The notes beneath the pieces are model-generated. The model was not told where the DNA came from. It saw nothing but the letters and a program-made list of their open reading frames with translations, and ran no database searches. DNA of 49,425 nt. Origin: CAWKDC01 sp964383495 (GTDB taxonomy: Bacteria; Pseudomonadota; Gammaproteobacteria; JABCZS01). The DNA lies in NCBI GenBank assembly GCA_964383495.1, contig CAYLHG010000012.1, positions 1 to 49,425 on the forward strand, written 5' to 3'. Position numbers and translations under genes: made by a program. How positions within the stretch are numbered: position 1 is the stretch's first letter; the number at the start of each line of letters is the position of its first letter. Below are positions 8,081 to 15,189 of the stretch, piece after piece.

Positions 8081-8204
8081 TTCAGGGCGTGGCGCAGCCT
8101 GGTAGCGCACTTGCATGGGGTGCAAGGGGTCGCAGGTTCAAATCCTGCCGTCCCGAGAATTGTAGTTTTTTTCCATTTTCTTCAAAGTTCGACTTTTTTC
8201 AAAT
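8081..8204. repeat. 124-bp direct repeat, copy 2
   Basis: Second copy of 5754-5877, with a single substitution (A for G at 8084). The boundary is sharp: after the shared run ending CAAAT the sequences diverge completely, as they do upstream of 8081. Confidence 0.95.
8083..8156 (+). tRNA. tRNA-Pro(GGG), copy 2, with acceptor mismatch
   Basis: Identical to copy 1 except that base 2 is A instead of G, giving an A2:C71 mismatch in the acceptor stem (CAGGGCG against CGTCCCG). The anticodon is again GGG and no CCA is encoded. The upstream DNA differs from copy 1. It may be a weakened or silent duplicate, or functional with reduced charging. Confidence 0.75.
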
Positions 8205-8276
8205 TCTTTAAAAAGGCTGTATCTTTAGTTAGAGCTTGGCTACTGGTTTTTACTAAAAACAAGTGCACGAAAAAAA

Positions 8277-8298
8277 GCCGCCCGGAGGCGGCTTTTTT
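8277..8298. terminator. Bidirectional intrinsic terminator
   Basis: Perfect 6-bp GC stem GCCGCC/GGCGGC with a CGGA loop, followed by six T on the plus strand and preceded by seven A (T on the minus strand). It serves the OmpA-like gene on the minus strand and could stop plus-strand transcription from tRNA-Pro copy 2. Confidence 0.85.
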
Positions 8299-8312
8299 AT
8301 ACAACATATCTC

Positions 8313-9011
8313 TTACATGAAGCGGTAGAATATGCTCGCGCCAACAACGTCGGAGATATAGAAGGTTGTTTGATTGTTGAAGTTAGGTTCAATAACCGTG
8401 TATTCACCACGTATACCGAACTGGTCAACAGTCAGCTCTACACCTGCGCCGTAGGTTAAAGCAAAGGTATCCAACTTAGCGTTGCTTGTACCTGCAGCTG
8501 TATTGTAATATGTATCAAAGTCTGTATGATTTTGATAATATGCAACGCCGCCTTTACCGAATACATTGAAGTATTCACCGATTGGGAAGTGAATTAAGCC
8601 AACGCCATGAACGTTCCATTGCTTAACTTCAGCTTTGTCTGTGTTTCCGTGATTAGCTTCTGTTCCCGTGGTAGCCTTGAAGTGTTGGTTTCCGATCCAG
8701 TCATAACCCAACTCAAATGCAAAATGGTGGCTTACTTTACGGCCTAGATAAACGCTCCAACCAATGTTATTTTCGCTCTTTTCGAGGTCAATTTCAGTAG
8801 CTCCAGTGGTGCCTTCCCAGGATTGGCCGAAAGATGTTTGAGCTGTCATAGCTGCATCACCATTCACACCAGCACCAAGGTACCAGCCAGTTGCCCAGTC
8901 AGAATTATATCCACTGTGGCTGTATGCAGGCGCATTGTGCCCGCCAGCATATGCTGTTACGCATAATGCTAAGCTAGCAGCTGTCGCTAAAGTTACTTGT
9001 TTCATATTCAT
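8313..9011 (-). CDS. OmpA-like outer-membrane beta-barrel protein
   Basis: A 232-residue protein starting at the ATG at 9011, which has AGGGG six bases upstream. A further-upstream in-frame start at 9065 would put 18 unlikely residues before the signal peptide. The N-terminus MNMKQVTLATAASLALC plus VTAYAGG is a Sec signal peptide with probable cleavage after AYA. The mature part shows alternating hydrophobic strands typical of an eight-stranded barrel (for example TGWYLGAGVNG, WSVYLGRKVS, HFAFELGYDW, FALTYGAGVEL) and ends GASIFYRFM. An aromatic residue near the C-terminus is usual for substrates of the BAM complex. There is no periplasmic OmpA peptidoglycan-binding domain. The specific role (adhesin, porin or structural) cannot be told. 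Confidence 0.8.
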   Translation of the reverse strand: MNMKQVTLATAASLALCVTAYAGGHNAPAYSHSGYNSDWATGWYLGAGVNGDAAMTAQTSFGQSWEGTTGATEIDLEKSENNIGWSVYLGRKVSHHFAFELGYDWIGNQHFKATTGTEANHGNTDKAEVKQWNVHGVGLIHFPIGEYFNVFGKGGVAYYQNHTDFDTYYNTAAGTSNAKLDTFALTYGAGVELTVDQFGIRGEYTVIEPNFNNQTTFYISDVVGASIFYRFM

Positions 9012-9067
9012 CGTGTTTCCCCTATTACGTAATAGTTGGATGCCAACACAAGCAAGCGACAGCATTT

Positions 9068-9081
9068 GCTAATAAATTAGC
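9068..9081. promoter_or_regulatory. Small palindrome upstream of the OmpA-like gene
   Basis: Perfect inverted repeat GCTAAT-AA-ATTAGC about 57 bases upstream of the start codon, probably in the 5' untranslated region or promoter. It could be an mRNA hairpin or an operator. Confidence 0.3.
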
Positions 9082-9363
9082 ACACTTGTTTGCTACCATC
9101 GTAGTCTTAATATACTGCTTAACTATTAAAGCCTATGACAGTATTTTTGACATGTGAGTCCAGTATAGAAAGAATCTCTGAGAATTTCCAGTGCTTAGTA
9201 AAAAAAAATTGAAAAAATAAAAAAAAAGTTCCTGATCTAGATTAAATAAGCAGTTATATGTTCATTTTCAGCAGTAATTACACCTCTCGTATCTAAAGAT
9301 ATGAGAAGTATAGAGCATTAAATGCTTCCCAAATTTTTGAAAAATGATTTATACTGCTTTCGC
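9082..9363. other. Gene-free AT-rich interval with phased A-tracts
   Basis: No coding potential was found between the OmpA-like gene and tRNA-Arg. A-runs at 9200-9208, 9212-9217 and 9219-9227 have centres about 10 bases apart, as expected for intrinsically curved DNA. A TATACT at 9350-9355 is a candidate -10 for the downstream tRNA, without a convincing -35. Confidence 0.5.
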
Positions 9364-9436
9364 GCCCCGGTGGCACAGTGGATAGCGCGTCCCCCTCCTA
9401 AGGGGAAGGTCGCAGGTTCGATTCCTGCCCGGGGCA
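9364..9436 (+). tRNA. tRNA-Arg(CCT)
   Basis: A complete 73-base cloverleaf. The acceptor GCCCCGG/CCGGGGC is fully paired. The anticodon stem TCCCC/GGGGA encloses the loop CTCCTAA with anticodon CCT, and the T loop is GTTCGATTC. The 3' CCA is not encoded. It reads codon AGG. Confidence 0.95.
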
Positions 9437-9471
9437 TGTCAGAAGAACAGAAACTGCTTGAAAGATTCTTT

Positions 9472-10899
9472 CTATCTGCCGTCTTTTGTTTTGCGTCCTG
9501 CGATCAACGCCCGCATTAACGCATTTTCAAATGCAAAGAGCGTCGGTTTTTTGACGGTTGTTTGGTTAATCATAATGACAACAATGAGTGGGCTTTCTTG
9601 CGCGGAAGTAAATAAATAACCAGCTAGATTAGAAACATGGCTCATTGCCCCCGTTTTCCCTACAAATTTTCCTATTAAATCTTTACTTGCCATGCGTGCG
9701 CCTAATGTGCCTTTTTCTCCGGAACGGGCGAGTGTTTCTAAGAAAATGGGGCGCATAACTGTATTGTTATACGCTGCCTTCAATAATAAGGCGAGCGATT
9801 CCGGTGTTGCTAAATTATAAGTAGATAAGCCTGAGCCATCAAACAACGCCAAACTATCAGGCGGTAATTTAAGATCTTCATCACAAAATTGTGAAATAGC
9901 ATAAGAGCCTGCTTGAAAAGTAGCGCGTTTGTATTGCTGTGCGCCTATTTTTTTAGCAAGCGCCTCTGTGTAAATATTATTAGAGCGCTCCAGTACAGGT
10001 TGTAACAGCTTTGCGGCAGGGTCAGATGCTTGTTGAGCGAGCACCGAGACGGTATTGGGTGTTTTTCCTTCTTTAAATGAACCTGTAAAATGGATCTGTT
10101 CATGATTAAACTGCATTTGTAATATTTGAGTAATGCGTTGAGTAGGGTTGGCCAATGCCATTTTCAACGCGACCGGACCTTTGGCTGCGGGCCAGCAGCC
10201 GTATAACGTAATACGATTATTTGAATCCATAGAAGAATTAAATTGGCACAAATGTTTTGTGTCTGCTTCGCGTGCAGACATTAAATAAGAAGTAACAGGA
10301 AGTGGTGGGGTGCCCATAACTTTGGCAGGAATAGGTTGATTGAGCGTTTCGGTGAGCAGCAATTGTAAGTTTATTTGGTTTTCGTCAATGATAGCAGCGC
10401 TGATAGGCGCAGCAAAATACCATGCTAAGTCTTCTTGGGCCCATCCCATTCCATAATAAGGTACAGGAACGTGAGTAATGTCTAGTATAATAGGGCCTTC
10501 TATTTTTTGAATGCCCACGGCCTTCATGCGGCTGACAAATTGCGCGAGATGCTCAGTGCTGAGGCTGGGGTCGCCTGAAAATTGAATATAGATTGCATCT
10601 TTATATATGCCATTTTGAAGGGCGGCAGGGTGATAATAAACATTTGTTTCGAAGCGAAAATCTGGTCCTAAGGTTTTTAAAGCCGTATAGGCTGTGAATA
10701 ATTTTGCTGTACTGGCTGGGGTGAAATGCTGTTTCCCCTGAATATTCACTAATATCTGCCCCGTATCTGCACGTTGCACCCATACGCCTACGTGAGCATC
10801 CGGCAAGTATTGGTTGATGAGCTGTTGAATGGTTGCAGTGGTTGTTGCTTGGAGGGCTATCGCATATAAAATAAGAAAAAAACTAAACAGTGTTCTCAC
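9472..10899 (-). CDS. dacB: D-alanyl-D-alanine carboxypeptidase/endopeptidase (PBP4 family)
   Basis: A periplasmic class C penicillin-binding protein that trims or opens peptidoglycan cross-links. It has 475 residues, close to E. coli DacB (477). The N-terminus MRTLFSFFLILYAIALQA is a signal peptide. The three active-site motifs are present: S63-T-A-K66 in ASTAKLFT, the SxN motif in SGLSTYN, and KTG in FVGKTGAMSHVSNLAGY. The large insertion typical of the family lies between the first two motifs. It is transcribed divergently from gltX; their start codons are only about 120 bases apart. Confidence 0.95.
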   Translation of the reverse strand: MRTLFSFFLILYAIALQATTTATIQQLINQYLPDAHVGVWVQRADTGQILVNIQGKQHFTPASTAKLFTAYTALKTLGPDFRFETNVYYHPAALQNGIYKDAIYIQFSGDPSLSTEHLAQFVSRMKAVGIQKIEGPIILDITHVPVPYYGMGWAQEDLAWYFAAPISAAIIDENQINLQLLLTETLNQPIPAKVMGTPPLPVTSYLMSAREADTKHLCQFNSSMDSNNRITLYGCWPAAKGPVALKMALANPTQRITQILQMQFNHEQIHFTGSFKEGKTPNTVSVLAQQASDPAAKLLQPVLERSNNIYTEALAKKIGAQQYKRATFQAGSYAISQFCDEDLKLPPDSLALFDGSGLSTYNLATPESLALLLKAAYNNTVMRPIFLETLARSGEKGTLGARMASKDLIGKFVGKTGAMSHVSNLAGYLFTSAQESPLIVVIMINQTTVKKPTLFAFENALMRALIAGRKTKDGR

Positions 10900-11019
10900 T
10901 TCGTCATTTCCTTGTTGACCTGTTGCGGAAAGAGTAGCACAATGACGCAGGATTTACGCAAAACGCGCCTCGCGGCGCTGAAGGCTCCTACGAAGCTTTT
11001 ACTGGGGATAGTATTACTG

Positions 11020-12393
11020 ATGGCTCACGTTAAATCAAGATTTGCTCCTAGCCCGACGGGTGCATTGCATATCGGGAGTGTTCGAACGGCTTTGTTTGCT
11101 TATTTGGCGGCTAAGCATCATCAGGGGCAATTTGTGCTGCGGATTGAAGATACGGACGCTGAACGTTCGACAAAAGCTTCTGCCGATGGGATTTTACAAG
11201 CCATGGCATGGCTTTCTTTGATGCCAGATGAAGGACCACTTTACCAGTCCGATCGCTTAGCACGCTACTGTGAAATAGCGGATGAATTGTTGGAAAAAGG
11301 GTTGGCCTATCGTTGTTATTGCAGCAAAGAGCGACTAGAGGCGCTAAGAGACACACAAATGGCTGCTAAAGAAAAGCCGCGGTATGATGGTGCTTGCCGT
11401 GGATTAGCAGAGAAAAAAGACGCCCCTTATGTGGTTCGTTTTAAAACCCCAACGGAAGGCAAAACCACGTTTGAAGATTGTGTGCGTGGGCTGATTGTAG
11501 TTGATAATAACGAATTAGACGATTTAGTATTGATCCGCCAGGATGGTATGCCTACTTATAATTTTGCGGTAGTGGTAGATGATCATGATATGGGTATTAC
11601 ACACGTTGTGCGCGGGGATGATCACATCAGCAATACGCCGCGCCAATTGAATTTATTTTTGGCATTAGGTTGGGAAGCGCCAATTTACGGGCACATTCCT
11701 ATGATTTTAGGGGAAGATGGTAAGCGTTTATCTAAGCGACATGGTGCATTGAATGTGTTAGATTATCGTGACGCAGGGTTTTTACCAGAAGCTGTATTAA
11801 ATTATTTAGTGCGTTTGGGTTGGTCTCATGGTGATCAAGAAATTTTTAGCCTGAAGGAAATGATTTCTTTATTTGATATGAACCATTTATCTCATTCGCC
11901 TGCCGCGTTGAACATGCAAAAATTAGAATGGCTAAATCAACATTACATGCGCGAAAAATCATTATCTGAATTAGCGCAATTAGTAAAACCTTTCTTTGAA
12001 GCAGCAGGATTAGATTGGAGGAAAGGCCCTGAGCTGGAAAAAGTGTTGGCGTTACAAGTAGAGCGTTGCAAGACGCTGAAAGAGTTAGCAGCATCCTCTC
12101 GCTTTTTTTATGAAAAACCAACAGTGGAACCAGAAGCTGCGATGAAATTGCAAAGTCCTCATGCGCCTTCTGTGTTGAACGCAGCGGCAACATTGTTTCA
12201 AACAGCTGATTTTGAACCTGAAGCGTTAAAGACAATGATAGCAACCTTATGCCAACAGTTGGGTTTGAAAATGGGAGAAGTAGGGCCGGTGCTTCGTGTG
12301 GCTTTAACGGGTACGATGCATTCGCCATCGCTTGATAAGACGATGGCCTTATTGGGGCGAGAAGAAACTTTGGCGCGCCTTCATGTTAATTAA
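11020..12393 (+). CDS. gltX: Glutamyl-tRNA synthetase
   Basis: Class I synthetase charging tRNA-Glu. The start is placed at the ATG at 11020 because the conserved sequence MAHVKSRFAPSPTGALHIG begins there; the frame is open upstream to 10912, but those residues are unlike any GltX. That gives 457 residues, slightly shorter than E. coli (471). The HIGH motif is in GALHIGSVRTAL and the KMSKS-type motif is DGKRLSKRHGA. The C-terminal anticodon-binding helices are complete. It ends 8 bases from the convergent coaA stop. Confidence 0.96.
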   Translation: MAHVKSRFAPSPTGALHIGSVRTALFAYLAAKHHQGQFVLRIEDTDAERSTKASADGILQAMAWLSLMPDEGPLYQSDRLARYCEIADELLEKGLAYRCYCSKERLEALRDTQMAAKEKPRYDGACRGLAEKKDAPYVVRFKTPTEGKTTFEDCVRGLIVVDNNELDDLVLIRQDGMPTYNFAVVVDDHDMGITHVVRGDDHISNTPRQLNLFLALGWEAPIYGHIPMILGEDGKRLSKRHGALNVLDYRDAGFLPEAVLNYLVRLGWSHGDQEIFSLKEMISLFDMNHLSHSPAALNMQKLEWLNQHYMREKSLSELAQLVKPFFEAAGLDWRKGPELEKVLALQVERCKTLKELAASSRFFYEKPTVEPEAAMKLQSPHAPSVLNAAATLFQTADFEPEALKTMIATLCQQLGLKMGEVGPVLRVALTGTMHSPSLDKTMALLGREETLARLHVN

Positions 12394-12401
12394 ATGAGTG
12401 T

Positions 12402-13328
12402 TTATACTCTTTTTAAGTAAACATCTTTAATGCCATGATCTTCGCTTTTTTGCAAGATCAACTCTGCACGATATTTGTACGGCAAAATATTTTTTTTCAA
12501 ATTAGGTGAATTCACTGTTTCCCAAATATGATTCGCAAAATCCAAAGCTTCTTCTTCAGGCATTGCTGAAAATTGATGAAAAAATAAATCTGGCTTTTCT
12601 TTTGATTGCGTGCGAAATGCGCGAAATCTTTCTAAAAACCATGTTTTAATCACAGTTTCCTCTGCATCTACAAAAATATTAAAGTCTATAAAGTCTGATG
12701 CATACACACGGTTGGTGGTGGAAATATCTGCTGTTTGTAAAATGTTTAACCCTTCAACAATTAAAATATCAGGTGTTTTGATAGAAATTTTTTCAGGAGT
12801 AACATCGTAAACAGCGTGCGAGTAAACAGGAACAGCAATATCTCTTTTGCCTGATTTTAAATCATACAAAAATTGTAACAACGCATGACGATCATAGCTT
12901 TCCGGAAAACCCTTGCGTGACATCAATGCTCTGCTTTCCAGCGTAGCGTTAGGGTATAAAAAACCATCTGTGGATACTAATTCCACCTTAGGATGATTAG
13001 GCCAGCGAGAAAGTAACGTCTGCAAAATACGGCTGGTAGTGCTTTTGCCCACAGCCACACTTCCAGAGATGCCGATAATATAAGGCAATTTAGGGGCGTG
13101 ATGATGCAAAAACCGGTTGGTAGTGCTATGTAGGCTTTGTGTCTCGGTCACGTACAAATTGAGCAAGCGAGAGAGGGGGAGATAAATTTCTTCTACTTCT
13201 AAAATAGAAACAGACTCGTTAAACCCGCGCAATGTGGCAAGTTCTGTTTCTGTTAACAAAAGCGGTGTGTCGCCACGATAGTGACGCCAATCTTCCCGTG
13301 AAAAATGCATGTAAGGTGAAATAGCCAT
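12402..13328 (-). CDS. coaA: Pantothenate kinase, type I
   Basis: Phosphorylates pantothenate in the first committed step of coenzyme A synthesis. It has 308 residues against 316 in E. coli. The P-loop GSVAVGKST is at about residues 89-97. Further family blocks visible are LVSTDGFLYPN, RKGFPESYD and the substrate-binding stretch VYDVTPEKISIKTPDILIVEG (read in two parts). The N-terminus YMHFSREDWRHYR is also typical. It is convergent with gltX; upstream lies a 324-base gene-free region with large palindromes. Confidence 0.96.
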   Translation of the reverse strand: MAISPYMHFSREDWRHYRGDTPLLLTETELATLRGFNESVSILEVEEIYLPLSRLLNLYVTETQSLHSTTNRFLHHHAPKLPYIIGISGSVAVGKSTTSRILQTLLSRWPNHPKVELVSTDGFLYPNATLESRALMSRKGFPESYDRHALLQFLYDLKSGKRDIAVPVYSHAVYDVTPEKISIKTPDILIVEGLNILQTADISTTNRVYASDFIDFNIFVDAEETVIKTWFLERFRAFRTQSKEKPDLFFHQFSAMPEEEALDFANHIWETVNSPNLKKNILPYKYRAELILQKSEDHGIKDVYLKRV

Positions 13329-13365
13329 AGGTACTTAATACTAGAAAAATACGTTTTTGTCTATC

Positions 13366-13409
13366 AGGACTTACACAAAACGCCGCTCGATTCATTTTGC
13401 GTAAGTCCT
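13366..13409. repeat. Palindromic element 1 (44 bp) upstream of coaA/degP
   Basis: The inverted arms AGGACTTAC (13366-13374) plus CAAAA (13376-13380) pair with TTTTG (13395-13399) plus GTAAGTCCT (13401-13409). There is one A/C mismatch, and the 14-base loop starts CGCCGCTCGATTC. It has no T-run. The termini resemble those of some insertion sequences and of miniature elements derived from them, so a MITE remnant is a reasonable guess. Confidence 0.6.
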
Positions 13410-13463
13410 ATCTACATTGAGAGTAAACATTACATTCACTTCTCTATTAAAAATAGTATACAA

Positions 13464-13592
13464 TGTACCGACAGGACGCCCGCCGCGTTAACAGGCTCCT
13501 CAAAATGCTCACATAGTTGATCTATGCTGCGCTTTTTCCTAGTCTTTTGCCTTGCGATCCGCGTTTTGCGGGTGTCCTGCAAATCGGGTACA
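13464..13592. repeat. Palindromic element 2 (129 bp) upstream of degP
   Basis: The left arm TGTACCGA-CAGGAC-g-CCCGC (13464-13483) pairs with the right arm GCGGG-t-GTCCTG-caaa-TCGGGTACA (13568-13592). It has one mismatch, a CAAA bulge and an extra G. Inside is a smaller hairpin, CATAG-TTGAT-CTATG. It has no coding content. It could be a miniature mobile element, a dispersed intergenic repeat or a long structured leader for degP. It fills most of the gene-free interval 13329-13652 not occupied by element 1. Confidence 0.6.
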
Positions 13593-13652
13593 TATATTTT
13601 GAGCAAGGGTTAACTGACTTGCCCTGCCCGTCACTGTAACAAGGAGTGGATA

Positions 13653-15065
13653 ATGTTCAAACAGGTCACCAAATTTTTTTGCATGTTTATGTGCGTGATT
13701 GCATTGCAAGCTTTTGCTGATTTACCTGACTTCTCTGGTTATGTGGAAGAGCTAAGCCCGACCGTTGTGAATATCAGTACCACTCGCACCGTTAAAGGGG
13801 TAGCCCCAGGCGGACCGCCTCTTACGTTTGGGGGGCCGGATGCGCAAGAATTCAACGAAATCATTCAACGTTTTTTTGGACAAAATTTTCCGAATGCGCC
13901 CGAATATGATACAGAATCATTAGGGTCTGGTTTCATTGTTTCAGAAGATGGATATGTTTTAACAAATAATCATGTGATCCAAGGGGCAGATAGCATTGTA
14001 GTGGGCCTAAGTGATGGGGAGGATTACCCCGCTAAAGTGATTGGAACAGATCCAACCAGTGACTTAGCATTATTAAAAATAGAGACCCACCATAAACTTC
14101 CTATCGTAAAGTTTGGTTCTTCTGCAAAGTTAAAAGTAGGGGAGTGGGTGTTTGCCATAGGCTCTCCATTTGGCTTTGATCACAGTGTGACCCAAGGGAT
14201 TGTGAGCGCTAAAGGCCGGGGTTTGAACACTGAAAAATACGTGCCTTTCATTCAAACAGACGTGGCGATCAACCCAGGCAGCTCTGGCGGGCCGCTGTTT
14301 AACATGAAAGGAGAAGTAGTAGGGGTGAATTCTCAAATTATTTCCCGTAGCGGAGGGTATCTAGGATTATCATTCGCTATTCCTTCTGATGTGGCTCAAG
14401 ATGTGATTACTCAGTTAAAGAGCACTGGCAAAGTAGCGCGTGGTTGGTTAGGCGTTTCGTTCCAAGACATGGACAAAGATTTAGCACAGTCTTTTGGGTT
14501 ATCCCAACCTAAGGGCGCCCTGGTGTCGGAAGTGATGGAAGATAGCCCTGCCGCAAAAGCTGGCTTGAAGCCGGGGGATATTATCATAGCTTTTAACGCA
14601 CAGCCTATTGCTTCCGCGAGTGATTTGCCGCACCTGGTCGGTTTCACTAAGCCTGGCACGTTGATAAAGTTGGAAATATTGCGCCATAAAGAGGCGAAAA
14701 CATTGACCTTAAAGGTAGGGGCATTGGCTCAGCCTCAAGAAGAGCGACCTACTGAGGGTAGCAAGAAAGTCAAAACAAACTTATTGAGCATCCTAACAAG
14801 AGACCTTACTGCTGATGAGAAGAAGCAGCTGGAGATTAGCACAGGCGTTCTGATTGAGGCGGTAGGCAATGGTAGCCCAGCAGCGCGCGCCGGATTACGC
14901 CCAGGGGATATTTTATTCACGCTGAATGGTATTGAGTTGAAGAGTAAGGCAGATTTTGATAAGGTAGCTTCCGAGTTGAAACCTAACATGGTAGTGGCTA
15001 TGTTAATGGGCCGCCGTGGTATGGGGCAGCGGTATCTCGCCATTCGGATTCCGGATGTTGAGTAG
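13653..15065 (+). CDS. degP: Periplasmic serine protease DegP/MucD (HtrA family)
   Basis: Degrades and refolds damaged envelope proteins. It has 470 residues, preceded by AAGGAG. The signal peptide MFKQVTKFFCMFMCVIALQA is followed by a trypsin-like domain with the catalytic triad H107 (TNNHVI), D137 (SDLALL) and S211 (NPGSSGGP). Two PDZ domains follow, at about 270-360 and 385-465, marked by AARAGLRPGDILF in the second. The order degP-lepA-lepB-rnc-era-recO matches the mucD-lepA-lepB arrangement of Pseudomonas and Legionella. The symbol mucD would be equally valid. Confidence 0.95.
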   Translation: MFKQVTKFFCMFMCVIALQAFADLPDFSGYVEELSPTVVNISTTRTVKGVAPGGPPLTFGGPDAQEFNEIIQRFFGQNFPNAPEYDTESLGSGFIVSEDGYVLTNNHVIQGADSIVVGLSDGEDYPAKVIGTDPTSDLALLKIETHHKLPIVKFGSSAKLKVGEWVFAIGSPFGFDHSVTQGIVSAKGRGLNTEKYVPFIQTDVAINPGSSGGPLFNMKGEVVGVNSQIISRSGGYLGLSFAIPSDVAQDVITQLKSTGKVARGWLGVSFQDMDKDLAQSFGLSQPKGALVSEVMEDSPAAKAGLKPGDIIIAFNAQPIASASDLPHLVGFTKPGTLIKLEILRHKEAKTLTLKVGALAQPQEERPTEGSKKVKTNLLSILTRDLTADEKKQLEISTGVLIEAVGNGSPAARAGLRPGDILFTLNGIELKSKADFDKVASELKPNMVVAMLMGRRGMGQRYLAIRIPDVE

Positions 15066-15099
15066 GGGGCCTGCTTTTATGTAAATGCCCTCTTTTAAA

Positions 15100-15127
15100 G
15101 CCTGGCCCGAGCTGATTCGGGCGAGGC
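15100..15127 (+). terminator. GC-rich hairpin between degP and lepA
   Basis: The stem GCCT-g-GCCCGA / TCGGGC-g-AGGC has one G-G mismatch and the loop GCTGAT. A GGGGG-TTTTT run follows about 20 bases later rather than immediately, so termination is possible but not classical. It could instead structure the lepA leader. Confidence 0.4.
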
Positions 15128-15189
15128 GGCCGAATTAGCGGGGCGGGGGTTTTTGAGATTATTAATCTTTCTTAAGTTGACGACGTTTA

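Noticed and set aside
9322..9519. Open frame through tRNA-Arg
   Set aside because: Coincidental frame over a tRNA and the end of dacB.
10912..11019. N-terminal extension of GltX
   Set aside because: Conserved GltX sequence begins at 11020; the extra residues are not family-like.
12396..12414. Terminator between gltX and coaA
   Set aside because: Only a four-base stem before the T-run; too weak to support.
13329..13652. Degenerate gene between coaA and degP
   Set aside because: No sustained open frame; the sequence is explained by two palindromic elements.
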